The notes under the pieces are model-generated. The model was not told where the DNA came from and searched no databases. It worked only from the letters and a program-made list of their open reading frames with translations. Positions 8,408 through 17,946 of a DNA stretch of 64,000 nt are shown here, piece after piece (positions within the stretch are counted from its first letter, which is position 1; each line of letters starts with the position of its first letter). The position numbers and the translations under genes were made by a program. This DNA comes from CAXMMR01 sp963692975 (lineage in GTDB: Bacteria > Pseudomonadota > Alphaproteobacteria > Acetobacterales > Acetobacteraceae): the NCBI GenBank assembly GCA_963692975.2, contig CAXMMR010000010.1, positions 248,001 through 312,000 of the forward strand, written 5' to 3'.

Positions 8408-9732
8408 GCCTCGACCTGCTTGCCGAGCTCCTCGACCGGGCGCGCGGCGCCGGTGCGGACGCCGCCGACGCGGTGCTGCTCAGCGGCACCTCGCTCTCCA
8501 TCCAACGACGGCTCGGCCGCACCGAACATCTCGAGCGCGCCGAAGGCCGCGACCTCGGCCTGCGCGTCTTCGTCGGGCGACGCGCCGCCATGGTGTCGGC
8601 CAGCAGCGTCGACCCGGCGCAGTTTCGCGCCCTTGCCGAGCGGGCCGTCGCCATGGCTCAGGTGGTTCCAGAGGATCCGTTCGGCGGCCTCGCCGAGCTC
8701 TGGGCGCCGCCTCAGGACGCCTCCCGCCTCGACCTCGCTGACACTGCCGAGCCTGACGCCGCAGCGCTCACCGCCCGCGCCGCCGAGGCGGAGGAGGCGG
8801 CGCTGGCTGTCGCCGGCATCACCAACTCTGAGGGTGCGGATGCCGGCTACAGCCGCACCGAGGTCTACCTCGCGACATCCGCTGGCTTTTCGGGTCACTA
8901 CGTGCGCACCAGCCACTCCACCTCGGCAACCGCCCTGGCCGGCGCCGGCACCGACATGCAGCGCGATTACGACTACACCAGCGCCACCCACCTCGCCGAC
9001 CTCGACAGCCCGGCCACCATCGGCCGCAGCGCCGCCGAGCGAGCCCTCGCCCGGCTCAACCCGTCGCGCCCCCGCACCGCCAAGCTGCCGGTCCTCTATG
9101 ATCCGCGCGTATCTTCCAGCCTGCTCGGCTCGCTGCTCGGCGCGATCAACGGCGCCGCCGTCGCCCGCGGCACCTCCTTCCTCAAGGAGCGCCTCGGCGA
9201 CCAGCTCTTCGCGCCCGGCATCACGATCCGCGACGACCCGCACCGTCGCCGCGGCCTGCGCTCGCGCCCGTTCGACGGCGAGGGCGTGCCGACCGCGCCG
9301 CGCGCCCTGATCGAGGATGGGCGGCTCGCGACATGGCTGCTCGACAGCCGCTCGGCCCGCCAGCTCGGCCTGCGCTCCACCGGCCATGCCGCGCGCGGCA
9401 CCGGTGGGCCGCCATCTCCCTCGGCGACCAACCTGTATCTAGAGCCGGGCCAGCAGACGCCGGCAGAGCTGATGGCGGACATCGGCGAGGGTCTTTACGT
9501 CACCGAGATGATGGGCGGTGGCGTCAACGGCATCACCGGCGACTACAGCCGAGGCGCGAGCGGCTTCATGATCCGTGACGGCGCGATCGCCGAGCCGGTC
9601 GCCGAGATCACCGTCGCCGGCCACATTCTCGAGCTGTTCCGCACCCTTCGCCCAGCCAATGACCTGCGTTTTCGTCGCGGCACCGACGCTCCAACCGTCC
9701 GTGTCGAAGGTCTGACGATGGCGGGCGGCTAA
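8404..9732 (+). CDS. pmbA: TldD/PmbA family metalloprotease regulator (PmbA/TldE)
   Basis: A 442-residue protein of the TldD/PmbA family. Typical segments include LGLRVFVGRRAAMVSAS, a central ATALAGAGTDMQRDYDYT stretch, and the C-terminal glycine-rich G-G-V-N-G-I-T-G-D-Y-S-R-G-A-S-G-F. It lacks an HExxxH zinc site, which points to the non-catalytic PmbA/TldE partner rather than TldD. TldD/TldE proteolyse unfolded peptides such as microcin precursors and the CcdA antitoxin. It overlaps the M16 gene by four bases, making a putative three-gene proteolysis/threonine operon. TldD is not in the window. Confidence 0.88.
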   Translation: MSLDLLAELLDRARGAGADAADAVLLSGTSLSIQRRLGRTEHLERAEGRDLGLRVFVGRRAAMVSASSVDPAQFRALAERAVAMAQVVPEDPFGGLAELWAPPQDASRLDLADTAEPDAAALTARAAEAEEAALAVAGITNSEGADAGYSRTEVYLATSAGFSGHYVRTSHSTSATALAGAGTDMQRDYDYTSATHLADLDSPATIGRSAAERALARLNPSRPRTAKLPVLYDPRVSSSLLGSLLGAINGAAVARGTSFLKERLGDQLFAPGITIRDDPHRRRGLRSRPFDGEGVPTAPRALIEDGRLATWLLDSRSARQLGLRSTGHAARGTGGPPSPSATNLYLEPGQQTPAELMADIGEGLYVTEMMGGGVNGITGDYSRGASGFMIRDGAIAEPVAEITVAGHILELFRTLRPANDLRFRRGTDAPTVRVEGLTMAGG

Positions 9733-9804
9733 GCTCGATGCCAGGATGCTTTGCAGTCCCGCCGTTCCTATATGCGGCGAACAGACAATTTCGGGTCCGC
9801 TGTC

Positions 9805-10752
9805 ATGCGCCGACTGCTCTCCGCCACCCTGCTCAGCCTTGCGATCGCCTTGGCGCCGGGGATTGCGCTGGCTCGCGTCGGGTCAGGCGCCTCGTTCGGT
9901 AGCCGAGGTCTGCGCACCTACGTCGCGCCGCCAAGCACCAGCGTCTCTCCCTTCTCAGCCCAGCCGATCCAGCGCAGCCTGACCGCGCCCTCACAGCGTT
10001 ACGCGCCGCCTGGCTTAGCCTCGCCCGGCTTCGCTCCGTCTTACGGCTACGGTCGGCGCTCGGCCTTCACCTCGGGGTTGCTTGGCGGATTGTTGGGCGC
10101 GGGCATCGGTGGCCTGCTGTTCGGCGGCGGCTTGTTCAACGGCCTGCATGGCGGAGGCAGCCTCATCGGCCTGCTGATCCAGCTGGCATTGCTCTACTAC
10201 GCGGGGCGCTGGCTCTATCGACGCTACGCCGCGACAGGCAGTGGTGCCCGTCCGGTGTTCGCCGGCCTGAGCGCCGGGTCAGCCAACCGCTTCACCGCGA
10301 GCGGCAGTGGCGGGTACGCCGGCGCCTCATCGCCGACACGTGCGTCGCTGGCGCTGACGCGGCAGGATTACGACGCCTTTTCCAGCCTGCTGCAGGAGAT
10401 GCAGTCCGCCTGGAGCCACGCCGAACTCGCGCGTCTCCAGAGGGTGGCGACGCCGGAGATGGTGAGCTACTTCGCCGAGCAGCTCGCCGAGCAGGCCAGC
10501 CGAGGCGAGCGCAACACGGTCAGCGATGTCCGCCTTGAAAAGGGCGAGCTCAGCGAGGCCTGGTCCGAGGGACGGCGCGACTACGCCACGGTCGCCATGC
10601 GCTTCTCAGCCATTGACGCGACCCGTGATCGTGCCGGCCGTCTGGTTGATGGCAGCGACGTCGAGCACGTGACGACAAGCGAGCTGTGGACCTTCGTGAG
10701 GGCGCGTGGCGATGGCAACTGGCTGCTAAGCGCCATCCAGCAGCTGCGGTAG
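9805..10752 (+). CDS. Tim44-like domain protein with signal peptide
   Basis: A 315-residue protein. Residues 1-23 (MRRLLSATLLSLAIALAPG...) form a signal peptide or anchor. A low-complexity S/P/G region follows, then a glycine-rich hydrophobic stretch (GLLGGLLGAGIGGLLFGGGL) and a second hydrophobic helix ending R-W-L-Y-R-R-Y. The last ~115 residues resemble the Tim44/MBA1-type fold (D-Y-D-A-F-S-S-L-L-Q-E-M-Q, A-T-P-E-M-V-S-Y-F). Such proteins are membrane-anchored and of unclear role in bacteria. ATG 9805 was preferred because it starts the signal peptide; an in-frame ATG at 9772 is possible. No strong ribosome binding site is visible. Confidence 0.72.
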   Translation: MRRLLSATLLSLAIALAPGIALARVGSGASFGSRGLRTYVAPPSTSVSPFSAQPIQRSLTAPSQRYAPPGLASPGFAPSYGYGRRSAFTSGLLGGLLGAGIGGLLFGGGLFNGLHGGGSLIGLLIQLALLYYAGRWLYRRYAATGSGARPVFAGLSAGSANRFTASGSGGYAGASSPTRASLALTRQDYDAFSSLLQEMQSAWSHAELARLQRVATPEMVSYFAEQLAEQASRGERNTVSDVRLEKGELSEAWSEGRRDYATVAMRFSAIDATRDRAGRLVDGSDVEHVTTSELWTFVRARGDGNWLLSAIQQLR

Positions 10753-11163
10753 GGCTCGCCGCATCGGCCGGCCCAGCGAGCGCCGCGAGAACGCGACGTC
10801 GGCTTGTCATCACCACTTATGTCTTCAGCCGCGGCGAGCATCTCTGTAGAGTGTTGCCGGTGTCATACACCTCCAAATCGACACGGCCCCGCGCTCAGGC
10901 TCCGACATGGTGACGAACCAATAGAGAGACAGCACGGGGTCCTCGATGCCGCTCGACCATTGCTTACCGCGCCACGCTTTGAGCAGTCCCAGCGACGACG
11001 TGACTTAACCTCCACGCAACCCGCGGAGCCCAGCGGCGCCAGCTATCACCGGCGACGGTCTCTTGACCGACGAGGCGTCTGCCGAACAGCAAGCATCTTG
11101 TTAAGACCTGCTAAATGATTCGCGCCTACAACGCTCGGGGACAACTTTGTTGCGAGTGTTGTT
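10753..11163. other. Intergenic region without a recognisable gene
   Basis: A 411-base stretch between the Tim44-like gene and the diguanylate cyclase gene. Short open frames exist on both strands, but none has a recognisable motif, a good ribosome binding site or a credible length. The last ~60 bases are the presumed leader of the cyclase gene. No tRNA-like or riboswitch-like fold was recognised. Confidence 0.4.
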
Positions 11164-13065
11164 GTGTATCGCGATCGTGCTCGCTTTACCCTGACCAGTC
11201 CGTCTTTCTACGTCGTCGCATTTGCACTGACGGCCTGCGCCATGCTCGTCGGCACAGATAGCTGGCGCACGTGGCAGGAACATGGCTTGATCATCCACAC
11301 CGATCAGGCCGATACGACAAACCTCGCCCGATCACTCGCTCAAGAAGCTCACGACACCATCCTGTCGGCGGATGCAGTCATCATAGGCGTGCGCGAACAA
11401 GCCGAGGCGTTCAGCGGTTCCACCCGGCGGCTCGCCAAGTTGCAGGAGATGATCGATAGCGAGGTCGGCGCCCTGCCGAATGTCGAGGCGATCGACGTGC
11501 TGAACTCGGCAGGCCGGTGTCTCTTGAGTTCCGGCGGCCGACCTGGCGCCTGCACCGATGATCATGATCGGCGCCTCTATGACTTCCACGAAAGCCACAC
11601 AGACCGCGGCGTGCATGTCGGCGATCCGGTCCGGGGCAACGACGGCGGCCATTGGTTCGTGACGGTCTCAAGGCGCTTGGATGATGATCATGGCGCCTTC
11701 GCCGGCATCGTCGTTGCAAAAATCTCGATCGACAGGCTTCAAGCTTTCTACAAAACGTTCAACGTCGGTCCTGGCGGGTCCGTCGCCCTGTTCTCGACCG
11801 CGGGGATCATGATCGCGAGGCAACCACCAGCGCCGTCGCGCATCGGCACCAGCTTCGCGCAAAGCACCATGTTTCGCGACTCGCTGCCAAGATCGCCAGC
11901 CGGAAGTTTTCAGTATTTCGCGTCAACAGACAAGGTTTGGCGCGTGGCGAGCTACAGGCAGCTCGAACACTATCCGCTTGTCGTTGTCGTCTCCCATGCC
12001 CTCGCTGACGTTCTCGCATCCTGGAGACTCGATGCGTTTACACATTGCCTGATCAGCTTGGTGGCCGCGGCTGCATTGTTGAGCGTGAGCAGCCGATTCG
12101 CCCGGCAAGTCGAAAGCCGACAGGAAGCTGAGAGGCGCTACCGGCTGCTTGCTGACAGTTCGAGCGACGCCATCATCAGTTCGGATTGTCGCGGCGTTTG
12201 CGAGTACGTCTCCCCGGCCTTTAGCAGGTTGACCGGCTGGAGGGGTGCGGACACACAGCACGCGGCATCCGGGCAGCTCGTGCACCCCGAGGATCGTTCA
12301 AGATATCTCGCGGCTCTCGGCGGACTCTGCGGTCGTGGTCCGGAGACGACAACGTGCTTTCGCTACCAGTGCAAAGACGGCTCGTATTTGTGGGTCGAGG
12401 CTTGCATGCGAAGCGTTGCCAACCTGTCGGGCTCGGGCGTGTCGATCGTGTCGAACGTCCGAGACATCTCGGAGCGTAAGAGAGTCGAGGACGAGCTGGC
12501 GGTATTGAACCAGAAGTTGGCTCACCAAGCCTCCACTGACCCGCTAACCGGCCTGTCGAACCGGCGCCGGCTGGACGAGGCCATCAACCAGGAGTGCCGA
12601 CGTGCTTTCCGCGACGTGACGGAGTTGTCATTCGTGATGATCGATGTCGATTACTTCAAAGCCTTCAACGATCGTTATGGGCATCAGGAAGGGGATGCCT
12701 GCCTCAGGCTTGTGGCAGACATCGTCGCCGCGCTTGCGCGCCGCCCCGGTGACGTCGTCGCGCGCTATGGCGGTGAGGAGCTTGCTTTGCTGCTTCCCGC
12801 CACCAGTCTGGCTGGCGCTGCAGCCTTGGCGAAAGAAATCTGCGAGGCCGTGCGCGACCGGGCGCTGGAGCATCTCGGCAATCCGGACGCCGGCGTCGTA
12901 ACCGTCAGCGCCGGCGTCTCGACCTTCGACATGCAACGGACGGACATCGAGGCAAGCATCAAGGACTTCGTCGGCGCCGCCGACGCGGCCCTCTACAAGG
13001 CGAAACGGCTAGGTCGCAACTGTGCCGTCGACGAGAACGGATTGCAGATCCGATGGGCTGCATGA
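11164..13065 (+). CDS. Membrane diguanylate cyclase with Cache-like, PAS and GGDEF domains
   Basis: A 633-residue protein. A transmembrane helix lies near residues 15-32. A periplasmic Cache-like sensor spans about 40-270, ending in a second helix near 290-305. A PAS domain covers about 315-430 (Y-R-L-L-A-D-S-S-S-D-A-I) and the GGDEF domain about 455-625. The active-site loop reads GGEEL at 536-540, a competent variant, and the product-inhibition I-site RxxD is intact as RPGD at 527-530, exactly five residues upstream. It should make cyclic di-GMP in response to an extracellular signal, promoting sessile growth. No EAL domain is present. The start is GTG 11164; no better start is visible. Confidence 0.9.
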   Translation: MYRDRARFTLTSPSFYVVAFALTACAMLVGTDSWRTWQEHGLIIHTDQADTTNLARSLAQEAHDTILSADAVIIGVREQAEAFSGSTRRLAKLQEMIDSEVGALPNVEAIDVLNSAGRCLLSSGGRPGACTDDHDRRLYDFHESHTDRGVHVGDPVRGNDGGHWFVTVSRRLDDDHGAFAGIVVAKISIDRLQAFYKTFNVGPGGSVALFSTAGIMIARQPPAPSRIGTSFAQSTMFRDSLPRSPAGSFQYFASTDKVWRVASYRQLEHYPLVVVVSHALADVLASWRLDAFTHCLISLVAAAALLSVSSRFARQVESRQEAERRYRLLADSSSDAIISSDCRGVCEYVSPAFSRLTGWRGADTQHAASGQLVHPEDRSRYLAALGGLCGRGPETTTCFRYQCKDGSYLWVEACMRSVANLSGSGVSIVSNVRDISERKRVEDELAVLNQKLAHQASTDPLTGLSNRRRLDEAINQECRRAFRDVTELSFVMIDVDYFKAFNDRYGHQEGDACLRLVADIVAALARRPGDVVARYGGEELALLLPATSLAGAAALAKEICEAVRDRALEHLGNPDAGVVTVSAGVSTFDMQRTDIEASIKDFVGAADAALYKAKRLGRNCAVDENGLQIRWAA

Positions 13066-13151
13066 GGCTCCAGCGTTGCCACCCGATACCCTGACCTTTG
13101 CTCCCGCTAAGCGCGGCGTGGCCAGGGCGGGAAGATCTATGCGAGCCGAAC

Positions 13152-13385
13152 CTAGTGGCTCGTTCCAGCGCCTGCGCTTGTGCTGCCAGCCGGCATCGCG
13201 CCGCCACTGCCGATGCCGGCGCTATTGGCTCTGCTCGAGACGCTCGGAGCATCGCTCAACCCACCGCCGCCCCCAATACCCTTAGCCGATGTCGAACCCA
13301 CGCTCGTGCTGTCTGCTCCGCCGGCGCAGCCGCTCGCAGCCAGCGCCGCAGCCGCCAGGGCCAGCGTCCTCAACGGCGTGTTCAT
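13152..13385 (-). CDS. Small glycine/serine-rich lipoprotein
   Basis: A 77-residue protein. It has a short signal peptide and a lipobox L-A-A-S-G-C with the lipidated cysteine at residue 20. The rest is low-complexity Gly/Ser/Ala (a G-G-G-G-G run, repeated S-T-S-A). ATG 13385 was chosen because an AGGAG box precedes it on the minus strand and the lipobox is then at the right distance; a longer in-frame start at 13442 would bury the signal peptide. No function can be assigned. It is probably anchored in the inner or outer membrane. Confidence 0.6.
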   Translation of the reverse strand: MNTPLRTLALAAAALAASGCAGGADSTSVGSTSAKGIGGGGGLSDAPSVSSRANSAGIGSGGAMPAGSTSAGAGTSH

Positions 13386-13687
13386 GGCCTCATGCTCCTG
13401 TTGCCGCCGTGCCGACCTGAACTCGGACCCTCTTTTCGCCACGCACCATCGTCGACCACGACAACATGGGTTATGGATGGACGCTTAAGAAGCTCGGGCC
13501 GCTCCGGATCATGCAGTCTGAGGATCGTCAGGCCGACGACCCGCAACCGGCCATCAGCTGCTGTCTTTCATGCGCCGCCATGATCACTGGCGGCATCCCG
13601 GTGACCGCAGTAACTGTGGCTTTCGGACGATGACGCCGTGCGTGCCCTCGTACCCCTTTTTGACAGACAGCTTGAGCGGAGAACGCC

Positions 13688-14416
13688 ATGGACCAGGACT
13701 TGACAGGAAAAGTCGCAGCGGTCACCGGCGCCGCCTCGGGCATCGGTCTCGAATGCGCCAGGGCCTGCCTGAACGCCGGCGCCACCGTGGTGCTGATCGA
13801 CCGTGCAGACGCGACCCTGAAAGACCTGTGCGCGACCCTCGGATCACGCGCCATCCCGCTGGTGGTCAACCTGACCGACCCGGCAAGCGTCAGCGGCATG
13901 ATGGGCCACATCCTGCGCGAGGCGGGCCAGCTCGACATCTTCCACGCCAACGCGGGCTCTTATGTCGGCGGCGAGGTCGTTGATGGCGACCCCGATGCCT
14001 GGGACCACATGCTGAACCTCAATATCAACGCCACGTTCCGCGCCATCCATGCCGTCCTGCCGCACATGGTCGAACGCCGGACCGGCGACATCATCGTGAC
14101 GAGCTCGGTCGCCGGCCTCACGCCAGTCGTGTGGGAGCCGATCTACACCGCCTCCAAGCACGCCGTGCAGGCCTTCGTCCACACGCTCCGGCGCCAGGTC
14201 ATGAAGCACGGCATTCGGGTCGGCGAGGTCGCGCCCGGTCCGGTGGTCACCGCCCTGCTCAGCGATTGGCCGCAGCAGAAGCTCGACGACGCTCTGGCGT
14301 CCGGCAGCCTGATGCAGCCCAAGGAGGTCGCCGACGCCGTGCTGTTCATGCTCACGCGGCCCAGGAACGTCACTATTCGCGACATCGTCATCCTGCCGCA
14401 AAGCCTCGACCTGTAG
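13688..14416 (+). CDS. Ribitol 2-dehydrogenase-like short-chain dehydrogenase
   Basis: A 242-residue classical SDR. The NAD(P)-binding motif is TGAASGIG near residue 13, the N-A-G motif appears as HANAGSY, and the catalytic S...YxxxK reads SSVAG with YTASKHAV. Aspartate at the end of the second strand (LIDRAD) favours NAD. The segments HANAGSYVGG, NINATFRAIHAVLPH and WEPIYTASKHAVQAFVHT, and the end ILPQSLDL, closely follow ribitol 2-dehydrogenase (ribitol + NAD to D-ribulose). It lies 36 bases from the convergent OprB porin gene, consistent with polyol uptake and use. Substrate is inferred from sequence resemblance. Confidence 0.82.
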   Translation: MDQDLTGKVAAVTGAASGIGLECARACLNAGATVVLIDRADATLKDLCATLGSRAIPLVVNLTDPASVSGMMGHILREAGQLDIFHANAGSYVGGEVVDGDPDAWDHMLNLNINATFRAIHAVLPHMVERRTGDIIVTSSVAGLTPVVWEPIYTASKHAVQAFVHTLRRQVMKHGIRVGEVAPGPVVTALLSDWPQQKLDDALASGSLMQPKEVADAVLFMLTRPRNVTIRDIVILPQSLDL

Positions 14417-14451
14417 GGCTCCGCGCCCGGCGCCGCCGCGCCGGCACACGT

Positions 14452-15906
14452 TCAGAAGTTGATGTTGGTCCGAAATCCAAGTGCCGCAGCGTCCCGTGTG
14501 TTGGTCGTCGCGCCCGGGCGGATGAAGTACTGAAAGTCCGGCTGCAGGGTCACGCCGCGAAGCACGTGGATGATGTAGGTGAGTTCCACCGTCTGCGCGG
14601 TGTTCTGCGGGCCGTAGGCGGTGCCGTTGCCGTCGACGTTAAACGGCAGCGACCCTCCCGTCTCCAGCGCCAGCTCCTCGGCGCGGGTGAACTGGCCGCT
14701 CATCTCATACCATTGAAACGCGGCGCCGAGCGTGTCGTGCGGACGGCCCCAGCCCGCGCCGGTCGTCGTCGTCGCAATAAACGCGTGCTGGGTGAGCGGT
14801 ATCACGCTGTCAGTCGCATGCACCCAGCCGCCGAGCACGATCAACCCGTCAGTGTCGCCCGGTCCCTGGCGCATCAGCATCTGGTCGAACAGCACGTAGA
14901 CCTCGTCGCGATCGCTGCTCGCGAACGCCCCGCCGTACACCGCTTGCGGCAGGCCCTGCCGGTTGTCGAGCACGTTAGGATAGCGATGCGTGTCGCGGTC
15001 GTAGCCAACCTTGTAATGGCCGATTAGGTTCTGCTTGCCAAACCTCGGCACCCAGCCGAGCTCGACCGGGACGGAGAGGCCGGACTTCTTGGTATCCGCC
15101 CAGGCGAAGCCCGAAATGCCGCCGCCGCCGGTGCCGAAATCGGTGTCGACCTGAAACACGGCAAGCTGCAGGTAGATCTGCCGCGTGAGAAGGGCGCGCG
15201 CCTGCAGCCCCAGATCGGCCTGCGGCCAGTCGTTCTCGCCGGGCGTGTTCGGCAACGGATGCGGGTTGCCGCAGAACAGCACGTTCAGAAAATCGCAGTA
15301 GAGCGGCGAAGACGCGAAAAACGTGCCGACCGGCAACCAGCCGCCGACCAGGTCAAGCCTGTTCTTCACCAGTGACTGATCGATATAGGCATAGACCAGG
15401 TGCGCCACCACGTTGCCGCCACCGCCGTAGATCTCCTGAAATGTCGCCTCGTCGTCACCGATCGCGTCGCGCGACACGTTGCGGCCCTCGCGGTTGACGG
15501 TGATCGAGTGGAACGCGGCGCCGCTCCAGCCGAGCAGCTTGTCGAGGTCGAGATCAACCTCTAACCCGACCTGCCCGGCGGTCGCGAAGCTCTCGCGCTG
15601 TCCGCCGGTGATGTTGCCGCCATTCTCGGTCAGATAGTCGAGATTGATGGCAACACCGCGATCCTGCAGCCACGTCCTGGCGCCGCCAAGATCGCCGAAC
15701 AGGTGTTCAGCTCCGAACGGCGCGCCAAATAGCGGCCCGACGCCGGGCTCGGCCACCTGTTGCGACGGCCCGGTCGCAAACCCCGAGTTGGCGGTGCCGT
15801 TGATCTGCGGCGAGCCGGAGGCCGTTGGCTGCTGCGCCAGCGCCGGAATGAGACCGAGCAGCATGAGACCCGCTGCAGCAATGCCGGCGCACGCGATCTG
15901 GTGCAT
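14452..15906 (-). CDS. oprB: OprB-family carbohydrate porin
   Basis: A 484-residue outer membrane protein. It has a signal peptide ending A-L-A-Q (about residue 25), a G-G-A-R-T-W-L-Q-D-R-G-V-A-I segment with N-L-D-Y-L-T-E-N-G-G-N, and many alternating aromatic beta-strands. It ends with a terminal phenylalanine (F-R-T-N-I-N-F), the outer membrane insertion signal. OprB porins admit glucose and other sugars or polyols. The gene is convergent with the ribitol-dehydrogenase-like gene. Its upstream region at 15907-16188 contains a GC-rich repeat element. Confidence 0.9.
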   Translation of the reverse strand: MHQIACAGIAAAGLMLLGLIPALAQQPTASGSPQINGTANSGFATGPSQQVAEPGVGPLFGAPFGAEHLFGDLGGARTWLQDRGVAINLDYLTENGGNITGGQRESFATAGQVGLEVDLDLDKLLGWSGAAFHSITVNREGRNVSRDAIGDDEATFQEIYGGGGNVVAHLVYAYIDQSLVKNRLDLVGGWLPVGTFFASSPLYCDFLNVLFCGNPHPLPNTPGENDWPQADLGLQARALLTRQIYLQLAVFQVDTDFGTGGGGISGFAWADTKKSGLSVPVELGWVPRFGKQNLIGHYKVGYDRDTHRYPNVLDNRQGLPQAVYGGAFASSDRDEVYVLFDQMLMRQGPGDTDGLIVLGGWVHATDSVIPLTQHAFIATTTTGAGWGRPHDTLGAAFQWYEMSGQFTRAEELALETGGSLPFNVDGNGTAYGPQNTAQTVELTYIIHVLRGVTLQPDFQYFIRPGATTNTRDAAALGFRTNINF

Positions 15907-16039
15907 CGATCCCCCACGTCATGCGGCGGGTCTAGACCCGGCGGGTCCTGCAGCTACAACGTTTCGCAAGCGAGGCGGGCTAACTCCGCAGGGCGCGAGG
16001 CGATCGTCGGCGATGTCGGCAAATTGGCCACGGCGCTGG

Positions 16040-16174
16040 AAGGCAAGGCAGGGGCGTCGCCCCTATACCCGATCAAAGGCGGAGCCTTTGAAATCCGCTC
16101 GCTGTTCTTCAAAAGGGCAGGGGTCTGGGGCCTCCCGGCCCCAGCGGGTCAAGGGCAGAGCCCTTGCCTTTGCC
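16040..16174. repeat. GC-rich paired palindromic intergenic repeat, copy 1
   Basis: The right arm at about 16119-16174 reads G-GGTCTGGGGCCTC, a CGGCCCCAGCGGGTC core, and then AGGGCAGAGCCCTTGCCTT. The left arm at about 16040-16090 holds GGGGCGTCGCCCC and AAAGGCGGAGCCTTT palindromes. The same right arm recurs near 30,384 and 34,555, and inverted near 34,450; the left-arm type recurs inverted near 24,885. Each arm is itself palindromic. The behaviour is that of REP/BIME elements: dispersed, intergenic, paired in inverted orientation. It lies between the two porin genes and may act as terminator or mRNA stabiliser. Confidence 0.8.
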
Positions 16175-16188
16175 GACCTGTCTTCCGC

Positions 16189-17946
16189 TCAATTGCCGAA
16201 AGGATAGTAACGGAAGCTGAACAACACCACGTTGTTGGCGACCGAGGGCGCGTCAGCGTTGCCGGCAAAGTTCGAGCGTCGCAGGTACTCATACTGCGCG
16301 CCAAGCTGCACGGTCCCGTACGGTCCCTTGATCGGCCGATACCAGGCGCCGATCGTGCCTTCCGTCAGGCCCTTGGTGTTGGCAACGCACGTCGCCGCCG
16401 CGCTCAGCTCGATGTCGCAGCCGGTGTTGCTGTAGAGCGGGCTGCCATAGCCGTAGCCCTTGGTGCCGACGTTGAAGTCGCGCCGGCCGATCTGCTCGGT
16501 TCCGCCATAGGCGTAGAGGTCAACGCGCGGCCCCAGATGCGCCTCCAGCCCGACCAGGCCCTCCACCTCCGGCAGCGGGTCGGGCGCGCCGTCCCGGCCG
16601 ACCACTGCGTCCGGCAGCTGGCCCGAGCCATAGCGGCCGATGCCGTCGCCGGCCAGTGCGCTCACACGGAAATCGAGGATGTGCGAGATCAGCGGCAGCA
16701 CTGCTCCGGCGCCGCCGCCACCGGCCAGCACCGTGTCGCTGTCGCCGCTGCCGAGATGGCTCACCCGGTCGTGTAGGAAGCGCAGCAGGCCATCGATCTC
16801 GAAATGCCCCCAGCCGGGGTCGGCCGCCGCCTTGACGATGACGTCAGGCGCGATGTCGTCCGAGTAGTTGACCGTCGAGGCTAACGCGCCGACGCCCGGG
16901 TTGGTGATGTTGACGGTTCCGGTCGAAGTCGGCGCCAACCCGTTCGGCCCGGTATAGTAGGCGACCTGCGGCTCGGCGGCAGCGACGGCGAACCAATACT
17001 TGTCTTCCAGGAAGCTCTTGGCGACGCGGAACTCAACCTGCCGCGCCCAATCGAAGCCGACCACGTACTGCGCGTCGATGGTCAGCGGGATGTCTTCCTG
17101 GCGCGGGATGATGCCGTGCTTGTCCATTGTCAGCAGCGACCAGGCCTGTCCCGCCTCGACGTGCAGACCCCAACGGTTCTCGTCAAGCTGTGCGTAGGCC
17201 TGTCGCAGACGCAGGGTGTAGCTGTTGGTCTCGACCGAGTTGGCCGTCGGCGAGCCGCCCTGGAAGTCGGTCTCGAAATACGCGTTGACATGGGTTTCGT
17301 CGTTGATGTCGGCGCCGGCGAGCAGCGAGAGCCGGCTCTGGCGCGCGCTCTCGCGGAACTCGCCCTCGTGATAGGTCTGCTGATAGGGCAGCGGGATGCC
17401 GGTGTTGAAGTTGCCGGCGATGTCGGCGACCTCGTTGCGGGTGCGATAGATGCTCGCCGCCTCGATGAAGCCGCCGATGGTGACGGTGACGCCGCCGAGC
17501 TTGAAGGTGCCGGAGGGCAGCGGCTTGCCCGCCGGCCCGGTCTCCTGCTGCGCCAGCACAACAGTGCCCGGCGCCGAGCCCGGCTGCGCCGGCACCAGCG
17601 CGTAGCCGGGCGGGATCGCCGGTATGATCGAGCTGCCGCTTGCATAGGTGCCGGGCGCAGCGCCCGCCCCGGCTGTGGCTTCGTAAGGGCCCCCGGGCGG
17701 CGCGTTCTGCGGCGCCAGCGGGCTTTGGCTCGGATACCCCTGCCTGTTCGCGCCCGAACGCGCCCGAGCCACCTGCCGGTCGCGCTCGGCGAGGTCGCGC
17801 TTGACGTGCTTGAGCTCGGATTGCAGCGCCGCGATCTCTTTTTCGATCCGCGTCAGCTCGTCGCTTGCGGCGCGGGCAGGCGTCGCCGCGAACGGCATCG
17901 CCAACGCGGTGGCGCCGAGAAGGAGTGTTCGAATGCCGCGGCCCAT
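16189..17946 (-). CDS. Large outer membrane porin with N-terminal coiled coil (DcaP-like)
   Basis: A 585-residue protein. It has a signal peptide ending A-R-A-A-S (about residue 27), then a short heptad coiled coil (L-T-R-I-E-K-E-I-A-A-L-Q-S-E-L) and a Pro/Gly/Gln-rich linker to about 140. A beta-barrel follows, starting F-K-L-G-G-V-T-V-T-I-G-G-F-I-E-A. The barrel includes A-Y-F-E-T-D-F-Q-G-G, R-Q-A-Y-A-Q-L, and a final strand V-L-F-S-F-R-Y-Y-P-F. A coiled coil plus trimeric barrel is the DcaP-type plan, used for uptake of small negatively charged molecules. The substrate here is unknown. It is distinct from the OprB gene beside it. Confidence 0.75.
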   Translation of the reverse strand: MGRGIRTLLLGATALAMPFAATPARAASDELTRIEKEIAALQSELKHVKRDLAERDRQVARARSGANRQGYPSQSPLAPQNAPPGGPYEATAGAGAAPGTYASGSSIIPAIPPGYALVPAQPGSAPGTVVLAQQETGPAGKPLPSGTFKLGGVTVTIGGFIEAASIYRTRNEVADIAGNFNTGIPLPYQQTYHEGEFRESARQSRLSLLAGADINDETHVNAYFETDFQGGSPTANSVETNSYTLRLRQAYAQLDENRWGLHVEAGQAWSLLTMDKHGIIPRQEDIPLTIDAQYVVGFDWARQVEFRVAKSFLEDKYWFAVAAAEPQVAYYTGPNGLAPTSTGTVNITNPGVGALASTVNYSDDIAPDVIVKAAADPGWGHFEIDGLLRFLHDRVSHLGSGDSDTVLAGGGGAGAVLPLISHILDFRVSALAGDGIGRYGSGQLPDAVVGRDGAPDPLPEVEGLVGLEAHLGPRVDLYAYGGTEQIGRRDFNVGTKGYGYGSPLYSNTGCDIELSAAATCVANTKGLTEGTIGAWYRPIKGPYGTVQLGAQYEYLRRSNFAGNADAPSVANNVVLFSFRYYPFGN

